DNA of 8,380 nucleotides from an uncultured Acidobacteriota bacterium (GCA_937880585.1 CALFMR010000063.1:1-8380), one strand, 5' to 3'. Positions 1 through 5,772 are shown, numbered from the stretch's first letter. Notes: generated from the letters alone by a model not told the origin. Program-made: numbers and translations.

Positions 1-1
1 G

Positions 2-526
2 AGCGACCAGATCGAAAACCGCATCATCGAAGCCAAGAGCCGCGGCATCTACGAGGCGCCCGGCATGGCGCTGCTCTACATCGGCTACGAGCGGCTCGTG
101 ACCGGCATTCACAACGAGGACACGATCGAGCAGTATCGCGACAACGGCCGCCGGCTCGGACGGCTCCTCTACCAGGGCCGCTGGTTCGATCCACAGGCGC
201 TGATGTTGCGCGAGACGGCGCGGTGGATCGCGCGTGCGGTGACGGGCGAGGTCACGCTCGAATTGCGGCGTGGCAACGACTACTCGATCCTCGACACGAC
301 GAGCCCGAACCTCACCTATCACCCCGAGCGACTGACGATGGAAAAGGGTGCGTCGGCGTTCTCGCCCGAGGACCGCATCGGCCAACTGACGATGCGTAAC
401 CTGGACATCAGCGACACGCGCGAAAAGCTGCTCGTCTACAGCAAGGCGCATCTGCTCGCCGACGCGCCGGGCGCTGCGCTGCCGCTCCTGCCCGCCACGC
501 GCGCGGACGACGACCCGCAGGACTGA
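2..526 (+). CDS. argG: Argininosuccinate synthase, C-terminal part (5' end outside window)
   Basis: Argininosuccinate synthase joins citrulline and aspartate using ATP in the cytoplasm, the next-to-last step of arginine synthesis. The reading frame is open from base 2 and gives 174 residues, so the N-terminal ATP-binding half lies upstream of the window. Conserved blocks of the C-terminal synthetase and multimerisation domain are clear: KSRGIYEAPGMALL, GIHNEDTIEQYRDNGRRLGR, LLYQGRWFDPQ, GEVTLELRRGNDYSILDT, NLTYHPERLTMEKG and DRIGQLTMRNLDI. These match the long E. coli-type ArgG (about 447 aa) rather than the shorter form common in many bacteria. The last ~20 residues (rich in Ala, Leu and Asp) are not conserved. 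The methyltransferase gene follows 73 bases downstream on the same strand and could be co-transcribed. No strong terminator was seen in the gap. Recognition is by remembered family sequence and is very secure. Confidence 0.96.
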   Translation, partial: SDQIENRIIEAKSRGIYEAPGMALLYIGYERLVTGIHNEDTIEQYRDNGRRLGRLLYQGRWFDPQALMLRETARWIARAVTGEVTLELRRGNDYSILDTTSPNLTYHPERLTMEKGASAFSPEDRIGQLTMRNLDISDTREKLLVYSKAHLLADAPGAALPLLPATRADDDPQD

Positions 527-599
527 GCGTGGACGTCGTCAGCCGCCGTCGTCCGATCGGGCGGCCGATGCCAATACGGACACGGGCGAACGCGGACTG

Positions 600-1454
600 A
601 TGCAGGAACAGGCGGCGAGCCGCACGGCGTTCCGCGTCGCGCTGCGGCGCGCGGCGCATCAGATCCTCGACGACCCGCGCGTGCTCGACGATCCGATCGC
701 GGTGCCGATCCTCGGCATGGACGAGGAGGCCATCGTCACGGCGGCGATGCGGCCGGGCGAGGGCGGGTACTCGACGCGGCTGCGTGCGTATTTCGTGGCT
801 CGAAGCCGCTACGCGGAAGACGCGCTCGCGACAGCCGTCGCCAGCGGCGTGGACCAATACGTCGTGCTCGGCGCGGGCCTCGACACGTTCGCCTGCCGCA
901 ACCCGTTTCCCGCGCTGCGCGTCTTCGAGATCGATCACCCGGCGACGCAGGCGTGGAAGCGCGAGCGGATCGCCGCGTCCGGTCTCACGCTGCCGGCATC
1001 GGCGACATTCGTGCCCGTTGACTTCGAGCGGCAATCGCTCGAGGACGCGATCGCCGCGTCGTCGTTCGATCGTGCGCGTCCCGCGTTTTTCTCGTGGCTC
1101 GGGGTCGTGCCGTATCTCACCGTCGAGGCGATCACGGCGACACTGCGGTTCGTGGGCGCCGGCGCCATCGGTACCGGCATCGCGCTCGATTACGGCCAGC
1201 CGGCTGAATCCGTGCCGTTTACTGAGCGCATCGCATTGTCGGTCCTGGCCCGGCGCGTGGCTGCCGCCGGTGAGCCATTCCGATCGTCGTTCACGCCGGA
1301 TGCGATCGAACGGACCGTGCGCGACGCCGGCTTCACGACGATCGAAGACATCGGCATGGACGTCGTCAACGACCGCTACTTCCGCGGACGGAGCGACGGC
1401 CTGTCGGTGGCAGGGAAAACGGGACGCTTGTTGTCGGCCTGGCGTCAGTCGTAG
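600..1454 (+). CDS. Class I SAM-dependent methyltransferase, leucine carboxyl methyltransferase (LCM/PPM1) family
   Basis: This 284-residue protein has the signature of the LCM-type methyltransferases common in actinobacteria, acidobacteria and other GC-rich bacteria. The N-terminal block SRTAFRVALRRAAHQILDDP (7-26) with DDPIAVPILG (30-39) is the family hallmark. The SAM-binding loop is VVLGAGLDTFACR (88-100) and the acidic residue that should bind the ribose lies in EIDHP (110-114). FFSWLGVVPYLT near residues 162-173 matches the usual post-core block. Length is normal for the family. The natural substrate of most members is unknown; eukaryotic relatives methylate a C-terminal leucine carboxyl, and some bacterial relatives act on small molecules. 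The first ATG is used because no other ATG or GTG start lies in frame back to the argG stop. No good Shine-Dalgarno sequence precedes it, which fits read-through from argG. Its last 10 bases overlap the convergent subunit 3 gene. Confidence 0.9.
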   Translation: MQEQAASRTAFRVALRRAAHQILDDPRVLDDPIAVPILGMDEEAIVTAAMRPGEGGYSTRLRAYFVARSRYAEDALATAVASGVDQYVVLGAGLDTFACRNPFPALRVFEIDHPATQAWKRERIAASGLTLPASATFVPVDFERQSLEDAIAASSFDRARPAFFSWLGVVPYLTVEAITATLRFVGAGAIGTGIALDYGQPAESVPFTERIALSVLARRVAAAGEPFRSSFTPDAIERTVRDAGFTTIEDIGMDVVNDRYFRGRSDGLSVAGKTGRLLSAWRQS

Positions 1455-1462
1455 CTGACGCC
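1441..1462. terminator. Perfect hairpin over the convergent stop codons, candidate terminator
   Basis: GGCGTCAG (1441-1448) and CTGACGCC (1455-1462) form a perfect 8-bp stem with the 6-base loop TCGTAG. The methyltransferase stop TAG (1452-1454) lies in the loop and the subunit 3 stop (TCA on the plus strand, 1445-1447) lies in the left arm. On the plus-strand RNA the stem is followed by GAGUUUCU, a short U-rich stretch suited to intrinsic termination. On the minus-strand RNA no U-tract follows. It is most convincing as a terminator of the argG-methyltransferase transcript and may only slow polymerase in the other direction. Confidence 0.5.
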
Positions 1463-2050
1463 GAGTTTCTGCAGCACGTTCTCGGGCGCGCCGTTCCACA
1501 CCGTCATGCGGTTGCCCATGTAGCCGAGATCGGCGACGCCTTCGCGGCTCGACCAGAACCCGGTGGCGACCAGGTCGCGCATCGTGTTGAAGAACCGGAC
1601 GCCCTGACTCATCTCCGGACGCGCGCGCTTCGGCCACGCGATGTCATCGGCCACGGCGCGGCGTTCGGCGTCGCTGCAATCGACAAATGCCTTGTTGAAG
1701 CGTCCCAGGCACTCAGCGTCGAGCCAGGCGAGGCCGCCGCGAATCGCCGTCTGGCGATCGGTCTGCTCCGAGATGAGGTAGTCGATGAACTCGGTCGTGC
1801 CCGTTTCGGACGCGCTGACCGATCGATCGTCTTTCGGCAGGATCAGATCGGCGAGGGCCGTGATCGTAGCCATCTCGTGCGCGGTGAAGAACCGCGGCGT
1901 GTACGGCTGATTCGACGCCGCCGCCTGACGACGCGCCTCACCCGCCTGCTCGGCCGCGGCGACCGCCTCTTCGCGCGTCCACGTGAAGGCCGCCACCGCG
2001 GGCACGGCCCCCAACATCTGCAACATCTGCCGCCGCTTGATGTCCGTCAT
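1445..2050 (-). CDS. Gluconate 2-dehydrogenase subunit 3 family protein with Tat-like signal
   Basis: This 201-residue protein is the small (gamma) subunit type that accompanies membrane or periplasmic FAD dehydrogenases of the gluconate/glucose dehydrogenase group. The N-terminus has a twin-arginine-like start, KRRQMLQMLG (5-14), then a short hydrophobic stretch to about residue 24. In the well-studied relatives this subunit carries the Tat signal and the folded flavoprotein is exported with it. FFTAHEMATITALADLILP (54-72) and EFIDYL (87-92) match the subunit 3 domain. The ATG at 2050 is preferred over an in-frame ATG 39 bases upstream because it places the RR motif at the N-terminus and has AGAGG 5 bases before it. 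The gene lies 46 bases downstream of the GMC gene in an obvious operon. No cytochrome c subunit follows, since the next gene is convergent. Confidence 0.88.
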   Translation of the reverse strand: MTDIKRRQMLQMLGAVPAVAAFTWTREEAVAAAEQAGEARRQAAASNQPYTPRFFTAHEMATITALADLILPKDDRSVSASETGTTEFIDYLISEQTDRQTAIRGGLAWLDAECLGRFNKAFVDCSDAERRAVADDIAWPKRARPEMSQGVRFFNTMRDLVATGFWSSREGVADLGYMGNRMTVWNGAPENVLQKLGVSYD

Positions 2051-2096
2051 ACGCGCCTCTGTGCTGAACTTCCGGCTCCGAACGTCCAACTTGCTC

Positions 2097-3803
2097 TTAC
2101 AGGTTCCCCTTGCGCCGCTCGTCGGTCATGTACTCCGACGCGCGCCAGGCGAGCGCCATGATCGTCCACGTGATGTTCTTGTCCGCCTGCGACGCGAACG
2201 GTCCGCCGTCGGCGACGAACACGTTCTTCACGTCGTGCGCCTGGCTGTGGGCGTTGAGCACGGACGTCTTCGGATCGCTGCCCATGCGCACGGCGCCAGC
2301 CTCGTGGATGATGACGCCGCCTGCCGCGAGCCCGTAATCCGCCTCCGGCCCGGGCATCGTGGACGTGGGCGTGCCGCCCATCGCGTCGATGATGCTCCGG
2401 AAGGTCTCCTGCATGTGCTTGGCCTGCAGCCGCTCGTGATCACTCCACGTGTGATGGAAGCGCAGCACCGGGATGCCCCACTCGTCGACGACGTTCGGAT
2501 CGATCTCGCAGTAGCAGTCCTCGCGCGCGACCTGCTCGCCGCGCCCGGAGAAGCTCACCGACGCGCCGTAGTAGCGCCGGTACTCGGCCTTGAGATCGGC
2601 GCCGTACCCGCCGCCGCGGCTGTACGGATAGTTCTGGATCCCGCCGCCGAAGCCGTAACCGGGCATGCCGAATCCGCCGCCGAGCTCGATGTGATAGCCG
2701 CGCGGGAATCCGAGCGCCTTGTTGTCGCCCCACCACGGCACGTACAGGTGCATGCCGCCGACGCCGTCCGCGTTGTAGCGCGGCGTCTCCATCAGCGCCG
2801 GGATGATGCCGCTCACGCTGAGCCCGGTCGAGTCGGTGAGGTAGTGGCCGACGACGCCGCTCGAGTTGGCGAGGCCGTCGGGAAAGCGCGTCGACTTCGA
2901 GTTCAAGAGCAGCCGCGCCGACTCGCAGCAACTCGCCGCCAGCACGACGATGCGCGCGCGGACCTGGTGTTCGGTCCGGTCCGCCTTGTTGACGTACGAC
3001 ACGCCCGTCGCGAGCCCATCGGCGCCCGTCGTCACCTCGCGCGCCATGGCGTTGGGAATGATCGTGAGCTTGCCGCTGGCGAGCGCCGGCGGCAGCATGA
3101 CCGACACGCTCGAGAAGTTCGAGTGCGTGGCGCACCCGCGGCCGCACTGCCCGCAGTAGTGACACGCGGCCCGGCCGTTGAGCGGACGCGTGAGGATCGA
3201 CAGCCGCGACGGCACGACGGGAATGTGCAGCCCGTCGCACGCCTTCTTGATGAGCAGCTCGTGCGCACGCGGCTTGGGCGGCGGCAGGAAGATGCCGTCC
3301 GGCTCGTTGTGTAGGCCGGTTTCGCTCGCGTGGTTCGTGCCGAACACGCCGACGAACTGGTCGACTTTGTCGTAGTACGGCCTGATGTCGTCGTAGGTGA
3401 TCGGCCAGTCCTCGCCGAGGCCGTCGATCGACTTTCGGCGGAAGTCGTCAGGCCCGAAGCGGAGCGAGATGCGGCCCCAGTGGTGCGTGCGGCCGCCGAG
3501 CATCCGGGCGCGGAACCATCGCCATGCGCCGGTGCCCACCGTGTACGGCTCGCCGCCGATGTCCCATCCGCCGATGCACCCGTCGAAGGCGCCGAACGGC
3601 TTCTCGCTGCTCCAGCCGCGCGTCGGTGACTCGTAGTTCCACTCGAGCATCGCGCTGTCAGTGGCCTCGTTCCACATCGGGCCGCTCTCGACCATCACCA
3701 CGTCGGCGCCCGCCTCGGTGAGGACTTTGGCGACCGTGCCGCCGCCGGCGCCGGATCCCACGATGCACACGTCATAAACCTTGGGTGAGCGGATGATCTG
3801 CAT
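2097..3803 (-). CDS. GMC-family FAD-dependent oxidoreductase, catalytic subunit with Cys cluster motif
   Basis: The predicted 568-residue flavoprotein oxidises an alcohol or sugar hydroxyl and passes electrons onward. The Rossmann FAD site is at the N-terminus: DVCIVGSGAGGG (11-22) with the ribose-binding acidic residue E39. GGRTHHWG (103-110) is the usual FAD-covering block. The C-terminal GMC domain contains HEAGAVRMG (500-508) and VFVADGGPF (528-536) leading to DKNITWTIMALA (541-552). H500 and N543 are 43 residues apart, the spacing of the catalytic His/His or His/Asn pair in GMC enzymes. Residues 214-224 contain four cysteines (C214, C217, C220, C224), suggesting an iron-sulfur cluster (see findings). 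There is no signal peptide, so export on the back of the Tat-bearing subunit 3 is likely. ATG at 3803 is chosen because the FAD motif then starts at the normal distance; the upstream in-frame ATG at 3896 overlaps the likely -10 element. The substrate cannot be read from the sequence. Confidence 0.92.
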   Translation of the reverse strand: MQIIRSPKVYDVCIVGSGAGGGTVAKVLTEAGADVVMVESGPMWNEATDSAMLEWNYESPTRGWSSEKPFGAFDGCIGGWDIGGEPYTVGTGAWRWFRARMLGGRTHHWGRISLRFGPDDFRRKSIDGLGEDWPITYDDIRPYYDKVDQFVGVFGTNHASETGLHNEPDGIFLPPPKPRAHELLIKKACDGLHIPVVPSRLSILTRPLNGRAACHYCGQCGRGCATHSNFSSVSVMLPPALASGKLTIIPNAMAREVTTGADGLATGVSYVNKADRTEHQVRARIVVLAASCCESARLLLNSKSTRFPDGLANSSGVVGHYLTDSTGLSVSGIIPALMETPRYNADGVGGMHLYVPWWGDNKALGFPRGYHIELGGGFGMPGYGFGGGIQNYPYSRGGGYGADLKAEYRRYYGASVSFSGRGEQVAREDCYCEIDPNVVDEWGIPVLRFHHTWSDHERLQAKHMQETFRSIIDAMGGTPTSTMPGPEADYGLAAGGVIIHEAGAVRMGSDPKTSVLNAHSQAHDVKNVFVADGGPFASQADKNITWTIMALAWRASEYMTDERRKGNL

Positions 3804-3877
3804 GGATGGACCGCCGTTCGACGAACGAGCGCCAACGGGGCGCCCGCGTGACGCCGGGCCGCGCGCGGACGCTCGAT

Positions 3878-3895
3878 TGCGCTCAGGTGAGCGCA
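3878..3895. promoter_or_regulatory. Perfect 8-bp inverted repeat, candidate operator of the dehydrogenase operon
   Basis: TGCGCTCA (3878-3885), a GG spacer and TGAGCGCA (3888-3895) form an 18-base perfect palindrome apart from the spacer. It overlaps the last base of the candidate -10 element and covers the expected transcription start and first transcribed bases on the minus strand. A repressor dimer bound here would block transcription. The RNA could alternatively form an 8-bp stem, but a 2-base loop is too tight to close fully, which favours a DNA site. Confidence 0.5.
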
Positions 3896-3903
3896 TCTTA
3901 GCA
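3895..3903 (-). promoter_or_regulatory. Candidate extended -10 promoter for the GMC/subunit 3 operon
   Basis: Read on the minus strand the sequence is TGCTAAGAT: an extended -10 TG, one base, then TAAGAT (4 of 6 to TATAAT). No convincing -35 hexamer is visible 16-18 bases upstream, which is tolerated by extended -10 promoters. Transcription would start near 3888 and leave an untranslated leader of about 85 bases before the ATG at 3803. This would exclude the alternative ATG at 3896. Confidence 0.4.
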
Positions 3904-3951
3904 CGCGGGATCCGGGGCGCTGCCGACGTCTGCGGCCGCCTGCGGTCCGAG

Positions 3952-3981
3952 TTGCCTCAAGTGCCCTAAGGGCTGTATGCT
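3952..3981 (+). promoter_or_regulatory. Candidate promoter for the RRM RNA-binding protein gene
   Basis: TTGCCT (3952-3957) and TATGCT (3976-3981) are separated by 18 bases; each matches 4 of 6 consensus positions. The spacer contains the perfect inverted repeat GCCCTAAGGGC (3963-3973), two bases before the -10. Transcription would begin near 3988, giving a leader of about 160 bases before the ATG at 4150. Confidence 0.4.
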
Positions 3982-4092
3982 GAACTAGTCGATCTGGCCT
4001 GCCGCTCGCATCTTCAAGAGCCGACCGAGCTTGCGTCTTTCTCGTTCCCTCTCGATTCCTGCAGCAGTTGTGGATGGTCCACGGGGTTAGCT

Positions 4093-4134
4093 CGCACGGC
4101 GCCGCGAGACGCGGTGCGCCCGCCCGAGAGGCGG
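4093..4134 (+). promoter_or_regulatory. Two leader hairpins just upstream of the RRM gene ribosome binding site
   Basis: The first hairpin pairs CGCA (4093-4096) with TGCG (4115-4118) and CCGCG (4102-4106) with CGCGG (4110-4114), with a 5-base bulge and the loop AGA. The second pairs CCGCC (4120-4124) with GGCGG (4130-4134) around the loop CGAGA. The ribosome binding site AGAGGA (4141-4146) follows 6 bases later, 3 bases before the ATG. Such structure in a long leader could tune translation, as in cold-responsive mRNAs, but a regulatory role is only inferred. Confidence 0.3.
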
Positions 4135-4149
4135 ATGAGAAGAGGACAC

Positions 4150-4497
4150 ATGAGTCAGAAGTTGTACGTCGGCAATCTCCCTTTTACGACCGATGAGCAG
4201 ACGCTCGAAGGTCTGTTCGCTCAGGCCGGACCGGTCGAATCCGTGCGCGTGATGCGCGATCAGGCCACCGGTCGCGCCCGCGGCTTCGCCTTCGTCGAGA
4301 TGGGCTCGGACGAGGCCGCTCGCGCGGCGATCGAGCAGTTCCATGACAGCGAACTCGGCGGGCGTCGTCTGACGGTCAACGAGGCGCGGCCCCAGGTGCC
4401 GGGCGGTGGTGGCGGCGGCCGTTCGCGCGGCGGCTTCGGCGGCGGCGACTACGGTGGCGGCGGCGGTGGCGGCCGCCGGCGCGAGCCGCGCTGGTAG
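4150..4497 (+). CDS. Glycine-rich RRM-domain RNA-binding protein
   Basis: This 115-residue protein has one RNA recognition motif followed by a glycine-rich tail, the layout of cyanobacterial Rbp proteins and of similar proteins in acidobacteria, delta-proteobacteria and others. RNP2 is LYVGNL (5-10) and RNP1 is RGFAFVEM (44-51), with the aromatic residues Y6, F46 and F48 that stack on RNA bases. The RRM ends at about residue 80. The tail (84-115) is built of Gly runs with RSRGGF, a DY pair and a terminal RRREPRW, resembling RGG boxes. It is probably a cytoplasmic single-stranded RNA binder or chaperone; in cyanobacteria such genes are often cold-induced. The start at 4150 follows AGAGGA and puts RNP2 at the normal distance; the upstream in-frame ATG at 4114 would add an unconserved Arg-rich stretch that overlaps the leader hairpins. 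Confidence 0.93.
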   Translation: MSQKLYVGNLPFTTDEQTLEGLFAQAGPVESVRVMRDQATGRARGFAFVEMGSDEAARAAIEQFHDSELGGRRLTVNEARPQVPGGGGGGRSRGGFGGGDYGGGGGGGRRREPRW

Positions 4498-4514
4498 TTC
4501 GAAACACGGGACGT

Positions 4515-4546
4515 CCGGACGATCCGCCGTGGAGGCGGCCGTCCGG
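4515..4546 (+). terminator. Strong GC hairpin after the RRM gene, possible terminator or processing stem
   Basis: CCGGACG (4515-4521) pairs with CGTCCGG (4540-4546) and CCGCC (4524-4528) with GGCGG (4534-4538), closing the loop GTGGA. That is 12 base pairs interrupted only by a 2x1 internal loop. It lies 18 bases after the RRM stop and 58 bases before the next ATG. No U-tract follows, so classic intrinsic termination is doubtful; partial termination, RNA stabilisation of the upstream message, or processing are alternatives. Confidence 0.35.
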
Positions 4547-4603
4547 GCGCACCAACCGGTTCATGACGTCCGCGTCGGGACGTCCACGAGGAGAGGTGCA
4601 GGG

Positions 4604-4837
4604 ATGCGGCTGTTCACCAACGGCAATCGAGTGACTCAGGCTCAATATGGTCCCGGCACCATCGTGTCGACCGATGAACGCTACACGGTCATCGAGTTCG
4701 ACGAGCACGGCCAGCGCAAGTTCGTCACGACCATGGTGACGCTCGAAGCGACGAACGCCCCCGCACCGGCCAAGGCCGAAACCAAGAGCCGTCGTCGCAA
4801 GTCGACTGCGGCAGCCGCCGCGGCGGCGAAGGCCTGA
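4604..4837 (+). CDS. Small KOW/Tudor-like protein with basic Ala-rich tail, unknown function
   Basis: This 77-residue protein has two parts. Residues 5-50 (TNGNRVTQAQYGPGTIVSTD onward, with YTVIEFDEHGQRKF) look like a small SH3/Tudor-type beta barrel of the kind seen in KOW proteins, DUF3553 and the C-terminal domain of UvrD/PcrA helicases, where G-x-x-V, YGxGT and VxFD-G blocks recur. Residues 51-77 form a Pro/Ala/Lys linker, a basic patch KSRRRKS (61-67) and a run of alanines, reminiscent of histone-like nucleic acid-binding tails. A role in binding nucleic acid or RNA polymerase is an inference from fold and charge. The start is set by AGGAGAGG ending 9 bases before the ATG. It follows the RRM gene on the same strand, separated by a strong hairpin. 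Confidence 0.75.
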   Translation: MRLFTNGNRVTQAQYGPGTIVSTDERYTVIEFDEHGQRKFVTTMVTLEATNAPAPAKAETKSRRRKSTAAAAAAAKA

Positions 4838-4843
4838 CGTCGG

Positions 4844-5566
4844 TTATCGGCGCGTCCCGACGCGCGTGCCGGCGGCCCGTAAGCGCGAGACGCGCCGGCC
4901 GGGCCGTCTTTCAATCAGCACCCGCGCACGTTTCAAATCACTCACGAGCTCTTCGTACGCACGACGACGTTCGTCGTCTCCCGGTGCCCGCAGTACGGAG
5001 GACGGATGCCGTGTCGCCAAGGCCGGCGTTCCTGACGCTAACGTCAGCGTGTCGCCTCGGTGCTGCATGAGCCGGAATCCAGGGCTCACGAGAGACTGGG
5101 CCGCCGTCGCGCCGAGCAGAACGATGACGCGCGGGTGGACGGCGCGGATCTCCGCGTCGAGCCATGCCCGGCAGGCAGACGTCTCGGCGGTCGACGGCCG
5201 TTTGTGAATGCGACGGCGACCGCGCGGCTCCCATTTGAAGTGCTTGACCGCATTGGTGACGAAGGCGCGATCGCGCGACAGCCCGGCGTCGGCGAGCGCG
5301 CGGTCCAGCAGCCGACCCGCGGGGCCGACGAACGGACGCCCGGCGATGTCTTCGGCGTCGCCGGGCTGTTCGCCGACGAGCATGATGTCCGCGTCTACCG
5401 GACCTTCGCCAAAGACGGTCTGCGTCGCACGCGCGAAGAGCGGACAGCCGTGACAGCGCCGCGCGGCTCGCGCCAGCACGTTGAGGTCGTCGCTGTCGGG
5501 CACATACGAGTCGGCCGACAGCCGTTGCCTCGGCGAGACGTCCGAGATCGACCGGCGTACGGGCAT
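4844..5566 (-). CDS. udgX: UdgX-like uracil-DNA glycosylase (family 4-related, DNA-crosslinking type)
   Basis: The 240-residue protein belongs to the uracil-DNA glycosylase superfamily and matches the UdgX branch. Motif 1 is GEQPGDAED (65-73) followed by GRPFVGPAGRLLDRAL (76-91). TNAVKHFKW (104-112) has His where family 4 enzymes usually have a cluster Cys, as in UdgX. RGRRRIHKRPS (115-125) is the UdgX-specific loop; its H121 aligns with the histidine that, in mycobacterial UdgX, forms a covalent bond with the abasic site left after uracil removal. The last motif is HPSSVLR (187-193). C38, C41 and C132 are the remaining visible candidate iron-sulfur ligands. The Arg-rich C-terminal tail (~213-240) is not conserved. 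The frame stays open to 6052, but domain start, AGGA about 9 bases upstream and conflict with the small gene at 5820 favour the ATG at 5566. The 3' end lies 6 bases from the convergent gene. The likely role is repair or marking of uracil in DNA. Confidence 0.88.
   Translation of the reverse strand: MPVRRSISDVSPRQRLSADSYVPDSDDLNVLARAARRCHGCPLFARATQTVFGEGPVDADIMLVGEQPGDAEDIAGRPFVGPAGRLLDRALADAGLSRDRAFVTNAVKHFKWEPRGRRRIHKRPSTAETSACRAWLDAEIRAVHPRVIVLLGATAAQSLVSPGFRLMQHRGDTLTLASGTPALATRHPSSVLRAPGDDERRRAYEELVSDLKRARVLIERRPGRRVSRLRAAGTRVGTRR
4850..4865. terminator. Short GC hairpin near the convergent gene ends, weak terminator candidate
   Basis: GCGCGT (4850-4855) and ACGCGC (4860-4865) form a perfect 6-bp stem around the loop CCCG. 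It begins 12 bases after the stop of the KOW-like gene and lies inside the last codons of the UdgX gene. No U-tract follows on either strand, so its role as a terminator is doubtful. Confidence 0.22.
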
Positions 5567-5772
5567 GCGAGCTGTTCCTGCACGCTTCGGGCCGCCTGGC
5601 GTCGGCCGCCTGCGTGGAATTTGACTGCGACACGGACGGCATCGCCGGGTCATAATGAACGGATAGGAACCCTGCGCAGGGCACGATCGTTGCGGCGCGT
5701 GCCGCGGCCCCGCGCGGACCGCCGGTCCTGGCAGCGGCCGGACGCCCGTCGGTCCCGTGTTCCACTCGACTC

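Larger units (their letters stand above)
3804..4149. other. Divergent intergenic control region
   Basis: These 346 bases separate the minus-strand dehydrogenase operon from the plus-strand RNA-binding protein gene. No open frame in them looks like a real gene. They hold two candidate promoters facing apart, two perfect inverted repeats on or in those promoters, and a roughly 160-base plus-strand leader with two small hairpins just before the RRM gene. Each element is listed separately. Confidence 0.7.

Noticed and set aside
408..1637. 409-residue open frame on the minus strand opposite argG and the methyltransferase
   Set aside because: Very Arg-rich composition without any recognisable motif, lying antisense to two well-supported genes; typical shadow frame in GC-rich DNA.
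1983..3314. 443-residue open frame on the plus strand opposite the GMC gene
   Set aside because: Arg/Ala/Val-rich, no domain, fully antisense to a GMC gene with intact motifs.
3804..3896. Upstream ATG at 3896 for the GMC gene, adding 31 residues
   Set aside because: The extra residues are Arg/Gly/Pro-rich and unlike a signal peptide, and this ATG overlaps the candidate -10 element.
4400..4490. GGC-rich repeats at the 3' end of the RRM gene as a non-coding repeat
   Set aside because: They simply encode the glycine-rich tail common to this RRM family.
5621..5656. TTGACT and CATAAT as a promoter for the gene at 5820
   Set aside because: The hexamers are 24 bases apart, far outside the usual 16-18 spacing.
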